Origin: an uncultured Dyadobacter sp.
Lineage (GTDB): Bacteria; Bacteroidota; Bacteroidia; Cytophagales; Spirosomataceae
Assembly: GCF_946482605.1 (NCBI RefSeq)
Contig: NZ_CAMLSE010000023.1
Coordinates: 58,166-122,165, forward strand
Length of the DNA stretch: 64,000 nucleotides
Direction of reading: 5' to 3'
The number at the start of each line of letters is the position of its first letter. The stretch's first letter is position 1. The position numbers were made by a program, and so were the translations under genes. The notes under the pieces are model-generated. The model did no database searches. It was not told where the DNA came from and saw only the letters and a list, made by a program, of their open reading frames with translations. Of this stretch, positions 1-11,100 are shown one piece after another.

Positions 1-955
1 TGATCGGCGATTTTTGAAGGATGTAGCGCATGATTTCCGAATCGACCGGAAATTCAATTTTTTTGGCCGCGCAGTACAAAGCCGGATCCTCCTGAACAAC
101 CGCCCCCTTTACGATCCGCAGCGCTTCGTCAGCCAACAGTTCACCTATTCGCTTGCATTCATTCCAATCGTTGGCTTCCTTCCCGTTTTCGAGCCGGTTG
201 TCGGCCGTTACCATGCCTCCCTGTGCGCCATTCATGAAGATCGCCGTTCCGCCTCCCTGTGCCTCAATGCGTTCATAAAGCGGGCCACACAGGTCGGGGC
301 TCAATATTCCTCTTCCAGACCCGATCACTTCGGGGTGAATGGCGTAGTTCACCAATGTTGCAATGGGCTTCCCTTTGTTGGTACCGGAAGCGGCAATCGC
401 CTGGATCACCCCGCATCGCGGGTCATATAGTTGGTCGGCATAGTAGTTGTAGGCGATCTTACCTTTCGCATCCCCCACCGCGATCTTCAGGGAAGCGTCT
501 TGCAGGTTCCGAACCGCTCCATTCACGGCATCCGCAATCTGTGCCACACAGTGATCGAGATACGCCAGGTCCGCAAAGGATTCTCCCTTTTCGTTCGGAA
601 ATCCGTACGCGTCCGGGCCGCTATGCGTGTGCGTGGCACCGATGAGTACATTTTCCGGAGGAATGCCCTTGATGAGTTTCCGCGATTTGTTCCCCAATGC
701 AGCCGGCCAGCCCAGGTTATCCACATTCACAATGGCAACACGCACGTTACCTTTCTCCATTACCAATACCCGCACCGACAGCTCGCCATTCTTTTCCGTA
801 GCCTTTTTAGGCGTGCCAATCCCTCCCGAAACCGGAAGCAGGGGATAGGGCGTAATCATCCGAACCTCCGCGGCAGCCCTGAAATGCTGGGCCGTCGCAT
901 CAGCCCATGTGAGCACACAAAGGCAGCAAAACAGTATGCATTTTACTTTCATCAT
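1..955 (-). CDS. Neutral/alkaline ceramidase-like secreted protein, N-terminal part
   Basis: Partial gene: 318 codons are present and the reading frame runs off the left edge. The translation starts MMKVKCILFCCLCVL and has a hydrophobic signal peptide cleaved near residue 23 (TAQ). It matches the neutral ceramidase N-terminal domain: a THTHSGP motif near residues 108-114, NYAIHPEV near 203-210, LSPDLCG near 218-224 and FMNGAQGG near 240-247. In this family the histidines bind zinc and the enzyme cleaves the amide bond of ceramides, but many Bacteroidota members have no known substrate. Start at 955 or 952 (two ATGs in a row). It follows the first SusC/SusD pair on the same strand but a terminator lies between, so it may be a separate transcript. 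Family call is firm; substrate unknown. Confidence 0.8.
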   Translation of the reverse strand, partial: MMKVKCILFCCLCVLTWADATAQHFRAAAEVRMITPYPLLPVSGGIGTPKKATEKNGELSVRVLVMEKGNVRVAIVNVDNLGWPAALGNKSRKLIKGIPPENVLIGATHTHSGPDAYGFPNEKGESFADLAYLDHCVAQIADAVNGAVRNLQDASLKIAVGDAKGKIAYNYYADQLYDPRCGVIQAIAASGTNKGKPIATLVNYAIHPEVIGSGRGILSPDLCGPLYERIEAQGGGTAIFMNGAQGGMVTADNRLENGKEANDWNECKRIGELLADEALRIVKGAVVQEDPALYCAAKKIEFPVDSEIMRYILQKSPI

Positions 956-983
956 CAACAGGTTTCAATGGATGGTCTTCAAA

Positions 984-1024
984 AATAAACCGGAACTGTC
1001 GGCGGATCCAGACAGCCCCGGTTT
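984..1024 (-). terminator. Intrinsic terminator after the first SusD gene
   Basis: Inverted repeat AAACCGG/CCGGTTT (987-993 with 1018-1024) extended by CTGTC/GACAG (996-1000 with 1011-1015) across a small internal mismatch. On the minus strand it runs into TTTATTTTTG. The same T-run contains TATTTTTG, a match to the Bacteroidota -7 element, which could serve the ceramidase-like gene 20-25 bases further on; that second role is speculative. Confidence 0.7.
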
Positions 1025-1050
1025 GAAATACTCACCTTAAACTAATGCGA

Positions 1051-2694
1051 CTACCATGGTTTGCCGGTACCTTGTACCAGCCATTGCTTCGACCATGGAC
1101 TGTTTCCTTTATCTGCCTGCGAATAGCTGGTTACTTCCAGTTTGCTGACGGCGTTTTCCGCATTCGCTTTGTTGATCCGCAATTCATCCTGCATGTAGTA
1201 GAACCGCAATGGCAATACTTCCCTTTTGGCTGCCGGCCCTGCCTTCAACGCGGGTAATCCGGTCCTGCGGAAATCAAACCATGCTTCGGTCGCGGCGGTC
1301 CAGCTGGCGATCCATTTTTGTTCGATCACCTGTTTCAATGTATTGTCGAATGCGACGCCAGGCATTGCGATGTAGGCATCATACTTGTCTCCGACCGTCC
1401 AGGTTTGCATCGAGGCCTTCACACCGGCTTCGTAGCGGTCTTTGGCTACGCCGGCCGCCCAGCCTTTCAATGCGGCTTCGGCCAGGATAAAATTCACTTC
1501 CGCAGCCGAAATCAACCTCGCTCTCAGCAACGGACCTTTGGCTGCTTTGTAAATGTTGTTCAGGAAGGACACATGCGGGTTGAACGACGTTTGTCCGGGA
1601 GTCGGGTTCAGGTTGTAGGCCGATGGCAGTGCGGAAAAGCTTGGAGGTAATCCCACATATTCCGGATCAGTGTCGATCACGGCAGCACCCACTTTATCGG
1701 GTGAAAGAATGCGCTTACCATCGACGATCTTGTCGGTTCCGGCCGGCTGCTTGGGGTCAACTACCAATGGCACTTCCACCTTATTTGCCCAGATGCCCAA
1801 ACGCGGATCTTTGAGGGTTTGCAGCCTTTCCACCAGCGTCGCGCACATTTTGATCCGGCGGTAATTGCTTCCGCTGGCATCGATAACGGTGTTGGCAGGC
1901 CATGAATCCGCTTCGCTGTTGCCGGGAAAGCCCATCGTGGCATCCTCCGTATTAGTAGTAATAATAGGATACTGTGCGGCATTGGCTACGATTTTCTCGA
2001 TACCGGCTTTGGCAATTTCGGGTTGCTTTACTGACAGCCGCATATAGTAACGCAGCAGCAACGAATTGGCCATTTTCCGCCATTTGGCAGGATCACCACC
2101 GTAAAAAACGTCCACATTGTCCACGATACCGACATAATCGGCTTTCGATTTGGACAGCAAGGTATTGGCCTTTTCGAGGTCCGCAATAATTCCGGCGTAG
2201 ATCTTGTCCTGGCTGTCGAATGCGGGCAGAATGTCCGCCGTCTTACCTTCCTCTCCTTTTAATGCTGTGGTGTAGGGTGCGTCACCCCACAGATCGGTAA
2301 TCAGCCCGAACATAAACGATTTCATGACCAGCGATACGCCTTGATGGAATTCGAAATTCGTTTCCACTGCGCGCTTGTATACGAGTTCGTTGTTGCGCAG
2401 CACGTCGTAATAGCCGTTCCAGTTTTGGTCGCCGCCCCAGTCGTAGTCGTTATGCCCGCTCGACCAGGCGTCTTTCTGCGTGTGTTGCACGACGCCCGCG
2501 ATGTCCTGGTAGCCCAGGTTGACATACAATTTTGCGGCTTCCGTCAACACAGTCGGTAACACAAGGTTCGGGTTTACCGACTCCGGAGTGACACCGTTCG
2601 GATTTTCATTGAGCTCCGTCAGATCTTTACAGGAAAAGACCATGCATGCCAGCAGCAGCGGTATGATGACGAACTTGTTATGAAGCTTTTTCAT
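1051..2694 (-). CDS. SusD/RagB-family outer-membrane nutrient-binding lipoprotein (pair A)
   Basis: A 547-residue surface lipoprotein. The signal peptide ends in a lipobox with Cys22 (MVFSC). The following LNENPNGV segment and the body match the SusD-like_2 class of nutrient-binding lipoproteins, which cap a SusC channel and present oligosaccharides or other solutes to it. The helical TPR-like core and the C-terminal EAWFDFRRTGLP segment are typical. It begins 37 bases after the SusC gene of pair A, so the two are almost surely co-transcribed, and a strong terminator follows it. The substrate cannot be read from the sequence; no glycosidase is encoded beside it. Confidence 0.93.
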   Translation of the reverse strand: MKKLHNKFVIIPLLLACMVFSCKDLTELNENPNGVTPESVNPNLVLPTVLTEAAKLYVNLGYQDIAGVVQHTQKDAWSSGHNDYDWGGDQNWNGYYDVLRNNELVYKRAVETNFEFHQGVSLVMKSFMFGLITDLWGDAPYTTALKGEEGKTADILPAFDSQDKIYAGIIADLEKANTLLSKSKADYVGIVDNVDVFYGGDPAKWRKMANSLLLRYYMRLSVKQPEIAKAGIEKIVANAAQYPIITTNTEDATMGFPGNSEADSWPANTVIDASGSNYRRIKMCATLVERLQTLKDPRLGIWANKVEVPLVVDPKQPAGTDKIVDGKRILSPDKVGAAVIDTDPEYVGLPPSFSALPSAYNLNPTPGQTSFNPHVSFLNNIYKAAKGPLLRARLISAAEVNFILAEAALKGWAAGVAKDRYEAGVKASMQTWTVGDKYDAYIAMPGVAFDNTLKQVIEQKWIASWTAATEAWFDFRRTGLPALKAGPAAKREVLPLRFYYMQDELRINKANAENAVSKLEVTSYSQADKGNSPWSKQWLVQGTGKPW

Positions 2695-2731
2695 GAGTTT
2701 ATTTATATTAAATAGACTATATGATTCTATA

Positions 2732-5700
2732 TCAGAAAGTTAACCCAAGTTTAAAACCAAGGGGCATTACCCATGGCGTTACGTTGTAACGCTCGATACC
2801 CTGCTTGAACTGGGTGCCTGCCTGCGCATTCGCTTCCTGCTGGAATGCCTGTTCGGGATCGATACCGATTTTAGCTTTTGTCCAGAGAATGATATTGCGG
2901 CTGTAAATGGCGACGTTAGCGTTCTGGAGGCCCAGACGTCTTACGAAACCAGCCGGCAGGTCATAACCCAATGATACTTCACGCAGTTTGATAAATGAAG
3001 CGTCGAATGTAGCCGCACGCGTGAAATCCCAGGGATAGTTGTCGCCGTAAGGGATGTACTTGGTGCCCGCACCACCTAGGTTTTCGGTGTAACCTATAAT
3101 ATCACCACCTTCATTGTATTGCGCAATCACACCCGGGTTGAACACCGCATAGTCATAGGTGTTGCCGCCGTATTCAAACGGGTAGCCGCCGTACTCTTTG
3201 GTAGGACCACCCACAATATTGAACTTATTGCCCTGTACAGCCACCTTGTTATTGTCTATCAGATAGCTGCGTAACTGATCGCCTGTCATACCGTTCGGAT
3301 TGATGAGGTTATCCAGGAAGCGCTGCGATTTCAGATCGGATTCACCGTAACGGTAAGTTTGCGATACAAAGTCACCGCCCTGGCGCCAGTCGAACGACAT
3401 ATTCAGGCTAAATCCTTTGTAAGACAGCGAAGTTTGCAGGCCCATTATGAAATCCGGGTTAAAATTCCCGATTTTATTGCGCGATTTTGCTGCCGCAACC
3501 GACTGCCATGAGCCATTCTCGTCCAGAATGGGGTAACCATAGTAAGGCGAGCCTTTATCCGTTACGGTCACGAGTTCTGAATCGTAAATATCCCCGATCT
3601 TTTCGCCTACGTACGTCCACGCACCGCCCTTGGCGTCTGTCCAGAGCGTGTAGGAGTCGAGCCCTTCCACCAGTGACTTGATCGTGGTCCGGTTTCTCGA
3701 CCAGTTGGCATTGACATCCCAGCGCCAGCCATTCTTCTCGATCGGCGTGCCGCCCAACGACAGTTCCAGGCCCTTGCTTACAAGCAAACCTGCATTGATA
3801 TTCATGGTGGTAGAACCGCTGGCTCCCGAAATTTTGGTCGGGATGATCTGGTTTCGGTTTTCAACCTGGTAGTAGGTAGCTGCCAACCGCACGCGGTTAT
3901 GGTAAAGATTCAGGTCGAGACCATATTCGTAAGAGGTTGCGATCTCCGGTTTAAGATCTGGAAGTAGGATCTGTCCCGGTTTGGACAGCCGGGTAATGCC
4001 GTCCCAGGCCCCTGCATTGCCCAATGTTGCCAGCAAACTGTACGGGTTGGTGTCGTTACCCACTTGCGCCCATCCGCCTCTCAGCTTAAACAAACTGATC
4101 TGGTTCGCCATCGGGAACATTTCATTCAGCAGTACACTCAAAGAAGCAGACGGATAGAAGTACGACCGGTTGGCCTTGGGAAGCGTACTCGACCAGTCGT
4201 TCCGGGCGGTCAGATCGAGGTAAATCATGTCTTTGAATCCGAGATTTACCAAACCATAAGCACTGAATACCGCCTTCTCGTAAAGATAATTACTATAATT
4301 GAGGTTGGCGGGGGCAATATTCCCTAATGTGTAAAGCCCTGGAATAACCAACCCTGTCCCGTTCTTCGTGGATGAGTTCAGGTCCGTATTTTTCTGATAA
4401 CGCGTGTTGCCACCACCCGAAACTGATACACTCAAAGCACTGATATCCCGCTTGTAGGTCAACAGGAAGTCTGCATTGCGCTCGAATCTCGACAGATTGA
4501 TCACGCCGTAACCGCCGCGGCTGTCATTCGTATAACTGTTGCCTACCTTCGTCTGGCGCTCCTCCCGATAAGTATCGAGTGAGTAGCGGCCCATTAAGCT
4601 CAAATGCGGTGTGATCTGCAAGTCGGCCTTCAGGTTCCCGAAAACCCTGTCACGGACAAAGCTGTTATTGACCTCGTAAGCCAGGAACCAGGGGTTGTTG
4701 TAAGCACCCGGGCCTTGCGACAATTGCTGTAATCCCTCCTGCCCCGGTACCCAATAGTTACGCAGGTCACGGATATCGATGTGCGGGGATACCGCGTAAG
4801 CCCATTGCAGCGGGTTGGTTCCGCGGTTGGTCGAAGGTCGGTTGTTTGAATTATTCCGGCTCAAATCCACACTGGTACTCACCGTCAGTTTCTTGCTAAG
4901 CCGCACAGTCGAATTCACATTTAACGAGTTACGGAACAAATCGGAGTTCGGGACAATGCCTCGGTTGGACATATTTGAATACGATAACCGGTAGGTAACC
5001 AAATCATTACTGTTGGAAACCGATACGCCATTGGTGGTCGTGATACCGGTGCGTACGAAATTTTTCACATTATCAGGATGAGAAATCAGCTCGGTAGGGA
5101 TCGGTTTGCCGTTGGCATCTTTCGGGCTATTCCATTGTATTGCTTTATAGCCTTTATCCAGCTCAGGTCCGACACCGCCCGCAGAACCCTCATCAATAAG
5201 CAGCACTCCGCCCGGGTATGGATTATTGTCGGGTGTAAAGGGAAGTATACCTGTCGCAAACTTGTGGTGCATGTTCAGGTATTTGTAAGGTTTGTCAAAA
5301 ACCGTACTGGAATTGATAGAAACCGTCATTTTCTTGGCCTTGCTCCCGCTTTTGGTAGTAATAAGCACTACCCCGTGGCCTGCGCGCGAGCCATAGAGGG
5401 CAGCGGCATTAGGGCCTTTCAGGATCGACACGCTCTCCACATCGTCGGGATTGATGCTGGAAATCGCATTGCCATAATCGACCTTGTTGTCCTTGCCTAT
5501 CTCACTGATATTGTTCAATGTATTAGCAATAGGAACACCATCCACGACGAACAGCGGCTGATTATCATTACTAAGCGAAGTGGCCCCCCGGATGATCATG
5601 CTCACCGAAGAACCGGTGCCGCCGGTCGAACTAATGGTCACACCCGGAACTTTACCGGACAGCGAATTCAATACATTTTCCTGTGCTACACGGCTGATAT

Positions 5701-6127
5701 CCTTACCATCGACCTCCGCGATCGAGTACCCCAGCGAGCGCTTCTCGCGGGAAAGGCCTAATGCCGTAACCACATGCTCACCGAGCGTTTCGGCTCCTTC
5801 CACCAGGGTAACATTGATCACAGACTCATTACCCACCGCAACTTCCTGCGTTTCGTGCCCGATGTAGGAGAATACCAGAACCGCCCTGGTTCCTTCGCTG
5901 ACATTGATGGAGTAATTTCCGGAAGCGTCGGAGGAGGTTCCGACCTGCGTGCCTTTGACGATAATGCTGACTCCCGGCAGAGAAGCGCCGTCAATTTTGG
6001 ATGTGATCTTTCCCTTGATGGTCTTGTCGAGCCGCATTTTCCCTGCAAAGGACGGGCTGACTAGAAAAACTGCAACCAGCAGGCATAAAAAGAGCCGTCG
6101 CAGATAGTTAATAGAATTGGGGTCCAT
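2732..6127 (-). CDS. SusC/RagA-family TonB-linked outer-membrane transporter (pair A)
   Basis: A large TonB-dependent barrel, about 1131 residues from the ATG at 6127. A GTG nine codons upstream (6154) is also open, but the ATG start puts the hydrophobic signal peptide (RLFLCLLVAVFLV) close to the N-terminus. After the signal comes a carboxypeptidase-like regulatory domain (KGKITSKIDGASLPGVSI onward). The plug follows, with SLSGKVPGVTI, a MIIRGATSL segment, PLFVVDGVPI and VSILKGPNAAALYGSRAGHGVV. The beta-barrel ends in the aromatic GFKLGLTF. It imports the ligand captured by its SusD partner using TonB energy. Its build is close to that of the pair B transporter, which suggests an old duplication followed by divergence. 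Confidence 0.95.
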   Translation of the reverse strand: MDPNSINYLRRLFLCLLVAVFLVSPSFAGKMRLDKTIKGKITSKIDGASLPGVSIIVKGTQVGTSSDASGNYSINVSEGTRAVLVFSYIGHETQEVAVGNESVINVTLVEGAETLGEHVVTALGLSREKRSLGYSIAEVDGKDISRVAQENVLNSLSGKVPGVTISSTGGTGSSVSMIIRGATSLSNDNQPLFVVDGVPIANTLNNISEIGKDNKVDYGNAISSINPDDVESVSILKGPNAAALYGSRAGHGVVLITTKSGSKAKKMTVSINSSTVFDKPYKYLNMHHKFATGILPFTPDNNPYPGGVLLIDEGSAGGVGPELDKGYKAIQWNSPKDANGKPIPTELISHPDNVKNFVRTGITTTNGVSVSNSNDLVTYRLSYSNMSNRGIVPNSDLFRNSLNVNSTVRLSKKLTVSTSVDLSRNNSNNRPSTNRGTNPLQWAYAVSPHIDIRDLRNYWVPGQEGLQQLSQGPGAYNNPWFLAYEVNNSFVRDRVFGNLKADLQITPHLSLMGRYSLDTYREERQTKVGNSYTNDSRGGYGVINLSRFERNADFLLTYKRDISALSVSVSGGGNTRYQKNTDLNSSTKNGTGLVIPGLYTLGNIAPANLNYSNYLYEKAVFSAYGLVNLGFKDMIYLDLTARNDWSSTLPKANRSYFYPSASLSVLLNEMFPMANQISLFKLRGGWAQVGNDTNPYSLLATLGNAGAWDGITRLSKPGQILLPDLKPEIATSYEYGLDLNLYHNRVRLAATYYQVENRNQIIPTKISGASGSTTMNINAGLLVSKGLELSLGGTPIEKNGWRWDVNANWSRNRTTIKSLVEGLDSYTLWTDAKGGAWTYVGEKIGDIYDSELVTVTDKGSPYYGYPILDENGSWQSVAAAKSRNKIGNFNPDFIMGLQTSLSYKGFSLNMSFDWRQGGDFVSQTYRYGESDLKSQRFLDNLINPNGMTGDQLRSYLIDNNKVAVQGNKFNIVGGPTKEYGGYPFEYGGNTYDYAVFNPGVIAQYNEGGDIIGYTENLGGAGTKYIPYGDNYPWDFTRAATFDASFIKLREVSLGYDLPAGFVRRLGLQNANVAIYSRNIILWTKAKIGIDPEQAFQQEANAQAGTQFKQGIERYNVTPWVMPLGFKLGLTF

Positions 6128-6453
6128 AATTTTCGAGTTTAAGGTGATTGTCACTTGTCATGATACTGAGAAATAGAGCTTAAAAAGAATTCACAGCCGA
6201 AGCGGCTTATATAATCAGTGTCTAAGAAATATTTACAGCTAAATTCAATTGAAGTCTGGAATCACCACCGGGCCGTTAAGCCCGGAATCAACCCGGTTTG
6301 AAATCCTGTCTACATTACTGGTATCGGTGTCTTTAGTACTATTGTAAAACTCTGGTTTTTAATTTATTCCTGAACGAAAACAATGAGATAGAGGAGGATT
6401 TGGGATTCAAGAAACCGGGCGGCGGCGCTGTACCTGCCACCCGGTATTAACTG
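6128..6453. other. Intergenic region between the two SusC/SusD pairs
   Basis: About 326 bases without a gene. It holds a terminator-like hairpin for the upstream SusD gene near its right end (6414-6444) and must carry the promoter of pair A, but no clear TAnnTTTG element is visible on the minus strand. A small GGGCC/AAGCCCGG inverted motif near 6272-6285 is the only other structure noted. Confidence 0.5.
6414..6444 (-). terminator. Probable terminator after the SusD gene of pair B
   Basis: Inverted repeat ACCGGG (6414-6419) with CCCGGT (6439-6444), extended by partial GGC/GCC pairing inside. The minus-strand exit reads TTTCTTG, a weak U-tract, so efficiency is uncertain. Confidence 0.5.
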
Positions 6454-8103
6454 CTATTTCAATAACCACATTTTAGAAAACTGATCGTCCACAGCGGGAG
6501 TGAGTGAAGAGACGCCCACATCGTATGCATTTTTATTCTGGCCAAGTTCATCGCCCGGATAACGGTAACGTTCCGGGAACGGAAAGCCGCTCAAACGCCC
6601 ATTACCGAAGATATCGGGCAGTTTCGTACGGCGAAGGTCCAGATAAGCCTCAGACGATACCAGGAACAAGCTGATCCATTTCTGATCCGCAATTTTAGCC
6701 AGTTGCCCGGCTTTGTCCGCAGGCAATGCAACCACGGGCTGTGCCAGATATTTGGTGATCGCGTCCTGGCTTACACCCCAGCGCAGCATTGAGTTGGTAA
6801 TGCCTTTGCGATAGTAAGCGTCGGCGCTTCCGGATATCAATCCTTTGGCAGCTGCTTCCGCCAGAATAAACTGGATCTCGTCGCTGTTCATGATCATCGC
6901 TTTAAGCAATGCATGCTTGTTTTCACGGAACAACTTGGAGAATTTCGATACCTTGAAATTACCCACCGAGCCGCCCGCAGCCACGTCATAGTGCCCGTTG
7001 CCATTCTTCCAGTCGGCAAGCATTCCCGCTATGAAACCGACATACACTTTGTTGGAATCGAGCAGGATTTCTTTGGTTGCATAAGCTGCAATGTCCTTGT
7101 TCTTACGATCGATGTATTCCCACGTCGAGGTGTAGGTATAGCCGTTCGGATCGGTGGTCGTGAAGCTGACGCCATTCTTTGCGGGGTCGCTGGTCCAAGG
7201 TTTCTCTACGGGTGCAAACCATACCTGCATACGCGGGTCATTCAGGCCTGTCAGTTTGTCTATCAAGGTTTTGCATGGTCGTCTGGTGTCGAAGTTGTCA
7301 ATCGTTCCCCAGTTCAGCGGGCCGCCGGTCCATGAATTGCTGTTGTCTCCACCGAGGGTCCCGATGTAGGAGATCGCCGCATTGTCGGCAGGATCGGACA
7401 TCACGGGCGCATTGGCCAGCGCAGTAATGCGCGCACCTGCGTCCGGGAGCTTGGCGGATGCACGCATCACCAACCTGAGTTTCAAAGAATTCGAGAATTT
7501 CTTCCATTTCTCCTTGTTACCGGCAAACATCAGGTCATAAGTATCAGAAACGGTTTCCGTGCCGGCGTCCATCAATGCATTGGCCTCGTCCAGCTCAGCC
7601 AGGAGCCCGGTATATATGTCCCCCTGTTTGTCATATTTCGGATACAAAACTCCTTCTCTCGCCTTCAGTGCCTCTGAGTAATATACGTCGCCGTAAAAAT
7701 CGGTCATGTATGAAAAAAGGAGCACGCGAAAGATCTTGAAAATTCCTTCATGGGTTTTCGAGCCGCGCTGCTTCGCCAGACCAATGGATCCGTCGGTCAG
7801 TTTCAGGATCTCCATTGCCGTGTACATGTCGGTAATGGGCGATTTAAAACCCGAGTAGAAGTTATCGCCGCTCTGATAATTGCTTTCCATATGCTGGACA
7901 GCTCCCGGCAACATCCGGGTATCATAACCCATCTTCTGATAAAAAAGGGCTGTTTTTTTGATAATGGATGCGAGCAGATAGGGGTCGTTAACGGATTCCA
8001 CCGCGTCCTTTTGCTGCAATGCATCGTAAGTTCGTAGCTCATCGTCGCTGCAAGAGAAAAGTCCTGCAAGTGCAACAAGGGCGAATATTTTTATCGATTT
8101 CAT
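6454..8103 (-). CDS. SusD/RagB-family outer-membrane nutrient-binding lipoprotein (pair B)
   Basis: A 549-residue lipoprotein with lipobox LFSC (Cys18). It belongs to the same SusD-like_2 class as the pair A protein: conserved helices around QHMESNYQSGDNFYSGF, an EIQFILAEAAAKG segment and a C-terminal SEAYLDLRRTKLP segment. It follows its SusC gene by 24 bases on the same strand, so one transcript is expected. Both SusD proteins have the same order of features and nearly the same length, consistent with duplication of a whole SusC/SusD unit. The bound nutrient is unknown. Confidence 0.93.
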   Translation of the reverse strand: MKSIKIFALVALAGLFSCSDDELRTYDALQQKDAVESVNDPYLLASIIKKTALFYQKMGYDTRMLPGAVQHMESNYQSGDNFYSGFKSPITDMYTAMEILKLTDGSIGLAKQRGSKTHEGIFKIFRVLLFSYMTDFYGDVYYSEALKAREGVLYPKYDKQGDIYTGLLAELDEANALMDAGTETVSDTYDLMFAGNKEKWKKFSNSLKLRLVMRASAKLPDAGARITALANAPVMSDPADNAAISYIGTLGGDNSNSWTGGPLNWGTIDNFDTRRPCKTLIDKLTGLNDPRMQVWFAPVEKPWTSDPAKNGVSFTTTDPNGYTYTSTWEYIDRKNKDIAAYATKEILLDSNKVYVGFIAGMLADWKNGNGHYDVAAGGSVGNFKVSKFSKLFRENKHALLKAMIMNSDEIQFILAEAAAKGLISGSADAYYRKGITNSMLRWGVSQDAITKYLAQPVVALPADKAGQLAKIADQKWISLFLVSSEAYLDLRRTKLPDIFGNGRLSGFPFPERYRYPGDELGQNKNAYDVGVSSLTPAVDDQFSKMWLLK

Positions 8104-8127
8104 ATTGATTCTGAATGGAAATGGTAA

Positions 8128-11100
8128 TTAAAAATCAAGGGTCAGTTTGACACCGTACGACCGGATGCTGGGCAATGTAGCCCTCAGAACTCCCTGGTTC
8201 GCGCCAACTCCGGTAAATGCCGATTCCGGATCTTCGTGACGTCCCGACTTATTCCACTGGAACAGATTTCTTCCTACCAGCGCGAACGTTACATTGTTGA
8301 GCTTATGCGCTCTCGTCCATGCCGATGGCAAAGTGTATGCGAAAGAGATCTCTCTCATTTTGAAGTTGGTAGCGTCGTAAGTACGGGTAGCCGTGAAGTT
8401 CCAGATGATGTCGCCATAGCCGTTGTATGGAAAATCATAGAAGGTATTTTTAGGATCAGCACCGTTCACGATGTAGTCCGAATCCTGAGCATTTGCAGGA
8501 TCACCCTCGTAGTTAGGGTTCAGGAATACCCCTTTAACGTAGCTTGCATCCTGGAAGTCGGAGCGCTTACCATCGTTGTTGGCATTGATCGCATCGTACT
8601 GGCTCGCACCGACAGCCGGCCACACCATTCCACCGTGCTCGGCATCCCGGCCACCTACCCACCATGGGTTGTTGTCACCCGAACCAAGTGTGGTCACCGC
8701 CCGTCCGTTCGATTCCAGGTACTGCTGGTTTACGGAGATGTACTTTCCGCCTTTCCGCAGGCTACCTACCATATTCAATGTAAACTGTTTGTAACGGAGC
8801 GTGGTGTTCAGACCCAGGATGAAGTCGGGGTTGAAGTTGCCCAATTGGCCACGGTCTTTTTCACTGGCCGATTTCTGGATTTTGCCCTCGTCACTGTCCA
8901 GCAGGGGCATTCCGGCGTATTTACCGGATTTGACGCGAAGGATCGGGTTCTCTTCATAGATATTACCAATTGTTTCCCCCTCGGCGATCTTAACTTTCGT
9001 CTTGCCGTCGTAGCTGGCGAATATATATCCGCTTGGCGCAAACACGTCGGACAGGCGGATGATCTTGGCTTTATAATGCGTGAAGCTGGCCGATACATCC
9101 CAGGAGAAATCGTTTGTCTTAACCGGCGTAAAGTTCAGTCCCCATTCGTAACCACGGCTTCTCACGTCACCAATGTTTGTCAGCATACCTGTATATCCCG
9201 AGCCTTTGGGAAGCGGTATGTTATCAATCTGGTCTTTCTGTGTTTTGACGAAATAAGTAAAGTCAAATCGTACACGGTTCTGCCACAATCCCACATCAAT
9301 ACCCGCTTCCTGGGTAATCGAGTGCTGCGCCTTGATATTCGGGTCCACAAGCTGTGCATTGAGCGAAACGGTGTTGATGGCGCCCCATGCGCTCGGGTCG
9401 TAGCTGTAAGTATCGATAGAACGCTGTCTGACCAGTCCGTTTCCGACATCCGCCAGACCGACCCGGAATTTCATCAGGTTAATGCTCTCCGGCATTTTGA
9501 AAGTCTCCGAAGCCAGCCAGCTCAGCGAAGCCGACGGGTAGAAATAATGGATTTTCTCTTCTGCCAGGATCCCTTTCCAGTCATTGCGTGCAGTCACGTC
9601 CAGGAAGAGCTTTTCATCCCAGCCAAGTGTTGCGGTTCCGTACGCACTCACCGATTTGCTGTTGACGAACGGGTTACCCGCTACCGTCATGGTTCCCGCC
9701 TTGATATTGGCCAATGTAAACAATGCAGGTGAGTTCAGGTCACCACCCGAAATCTCCATGTCACTGGAATTGGTGTAGCGATAATTACCACCACCCGCGA
9801 CGGTCATCGACAATTTGCCAAAATTCTTGCTGTAACTCAGGATCGCATCCGTATTGGCTTCCACGCTGCTATTGCTTCCCTGCACATATTGACCGTAGGC
9901 ATCACCTTTGTCACCCCAGGATTTACGTAACTCGTAGTTTTCCTTCACATTCTGAGTACCGGTCCGGAGTAACAGCGACAGTTCGTCGGTGAGCTGCCAG
10001 TTGAGCTGGATCTTGCCGAAGTAGTTATCCCGGCCAAAACGGTGGATCTTCTCATAGGTTGTAAACCATGGGTTGTTTTCAGAAACGTCGATGCCATTAT
10101 CTTTCATGATGGCTCCGTTCTGTCTCACCCCTTCAAAGCCATCCATCCAGTAGCTCCTCATATCCGAAAGCGGCTGAAGGTTGCTGGGCATATTGAACAA
10201 CAAGCTGTTCAATACGCTGTTCGAACCAGTGGTGTTGGCCTTATTCGGATTGAAAGTATTGATATAACTCGCATTCACCGACACCGTCAGGCGGTTCGTG
10301 ATATTGTATTGTGAATTGAAGTTGATCGACTTCTGCTGCGTTTTTGTATTGGGCATTACACCATTGTTGGTCATGTTCGACAATGACAAACGGAACGAGC
10401 CCTTCTCGTAGTTACCTGTAACTCCGACATTATTAGTAAATGTACTTCCGGTCCGCAGATAAGCTTTCATACGGTTCTCACCGGACGAAACCATCGGTCC
10501 GTTTTTCCAGGCTTTCGCTTTTACATCCCAGTAATCCGACACAAAACTGCCGTCCAGCTTTGGTCCCCAGGTATCGGTATTGTCATACTGCCATTCGTAT
10601 GCCCGCTCGCCTTGCCCGAATTCGGTCTGGCTTTCAATGAATTGGTAGGGTTTTTCGACACTCACCATGCTGCTGTACGAAACGCCAAGCCCTCTCTTCG
10701 CTCCTTTACCGGATTTGGTGGTGATCATAACAACCCCGTTTCCGCCTTCTGCACCATACAATGCACCGGCGCTACCGCCTTTCAGGATCGTGATGGACGC
10801 GATATCGTTGGGGTTGAGCTGCGAGAGAATATTCCCGAAATCGACACCGTCCTTCTGGGTGAAGGTTTGTGTCCCCACCGGGATACCGTCGATCACATAG
10901 AGCGGCTGCGACTTCACCGAAACGTTGGTACCGCCGTTGCCGGTCGTCGGCATGGCCGTCGTACCCCGGATATTGACCAGCACCGAAGAGGTCGGGTCAC
11001 TGCTCAGGTTTGTAAAATTAACACCACTGACCTTACCGTCCAGCGACTTAAGCAGGTTGGGGTTACCGGCCTTTACCATATCCTCCCCTTTGATATTACT

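Noticed and set aside
8236..9732. A 498-codon open frame on the plus strand
   Set aside because: It lies fully antisense to a clear SusC gene, has no recognisable domain or low-complexity explanation, and follows from the codon bias of the sense strand.
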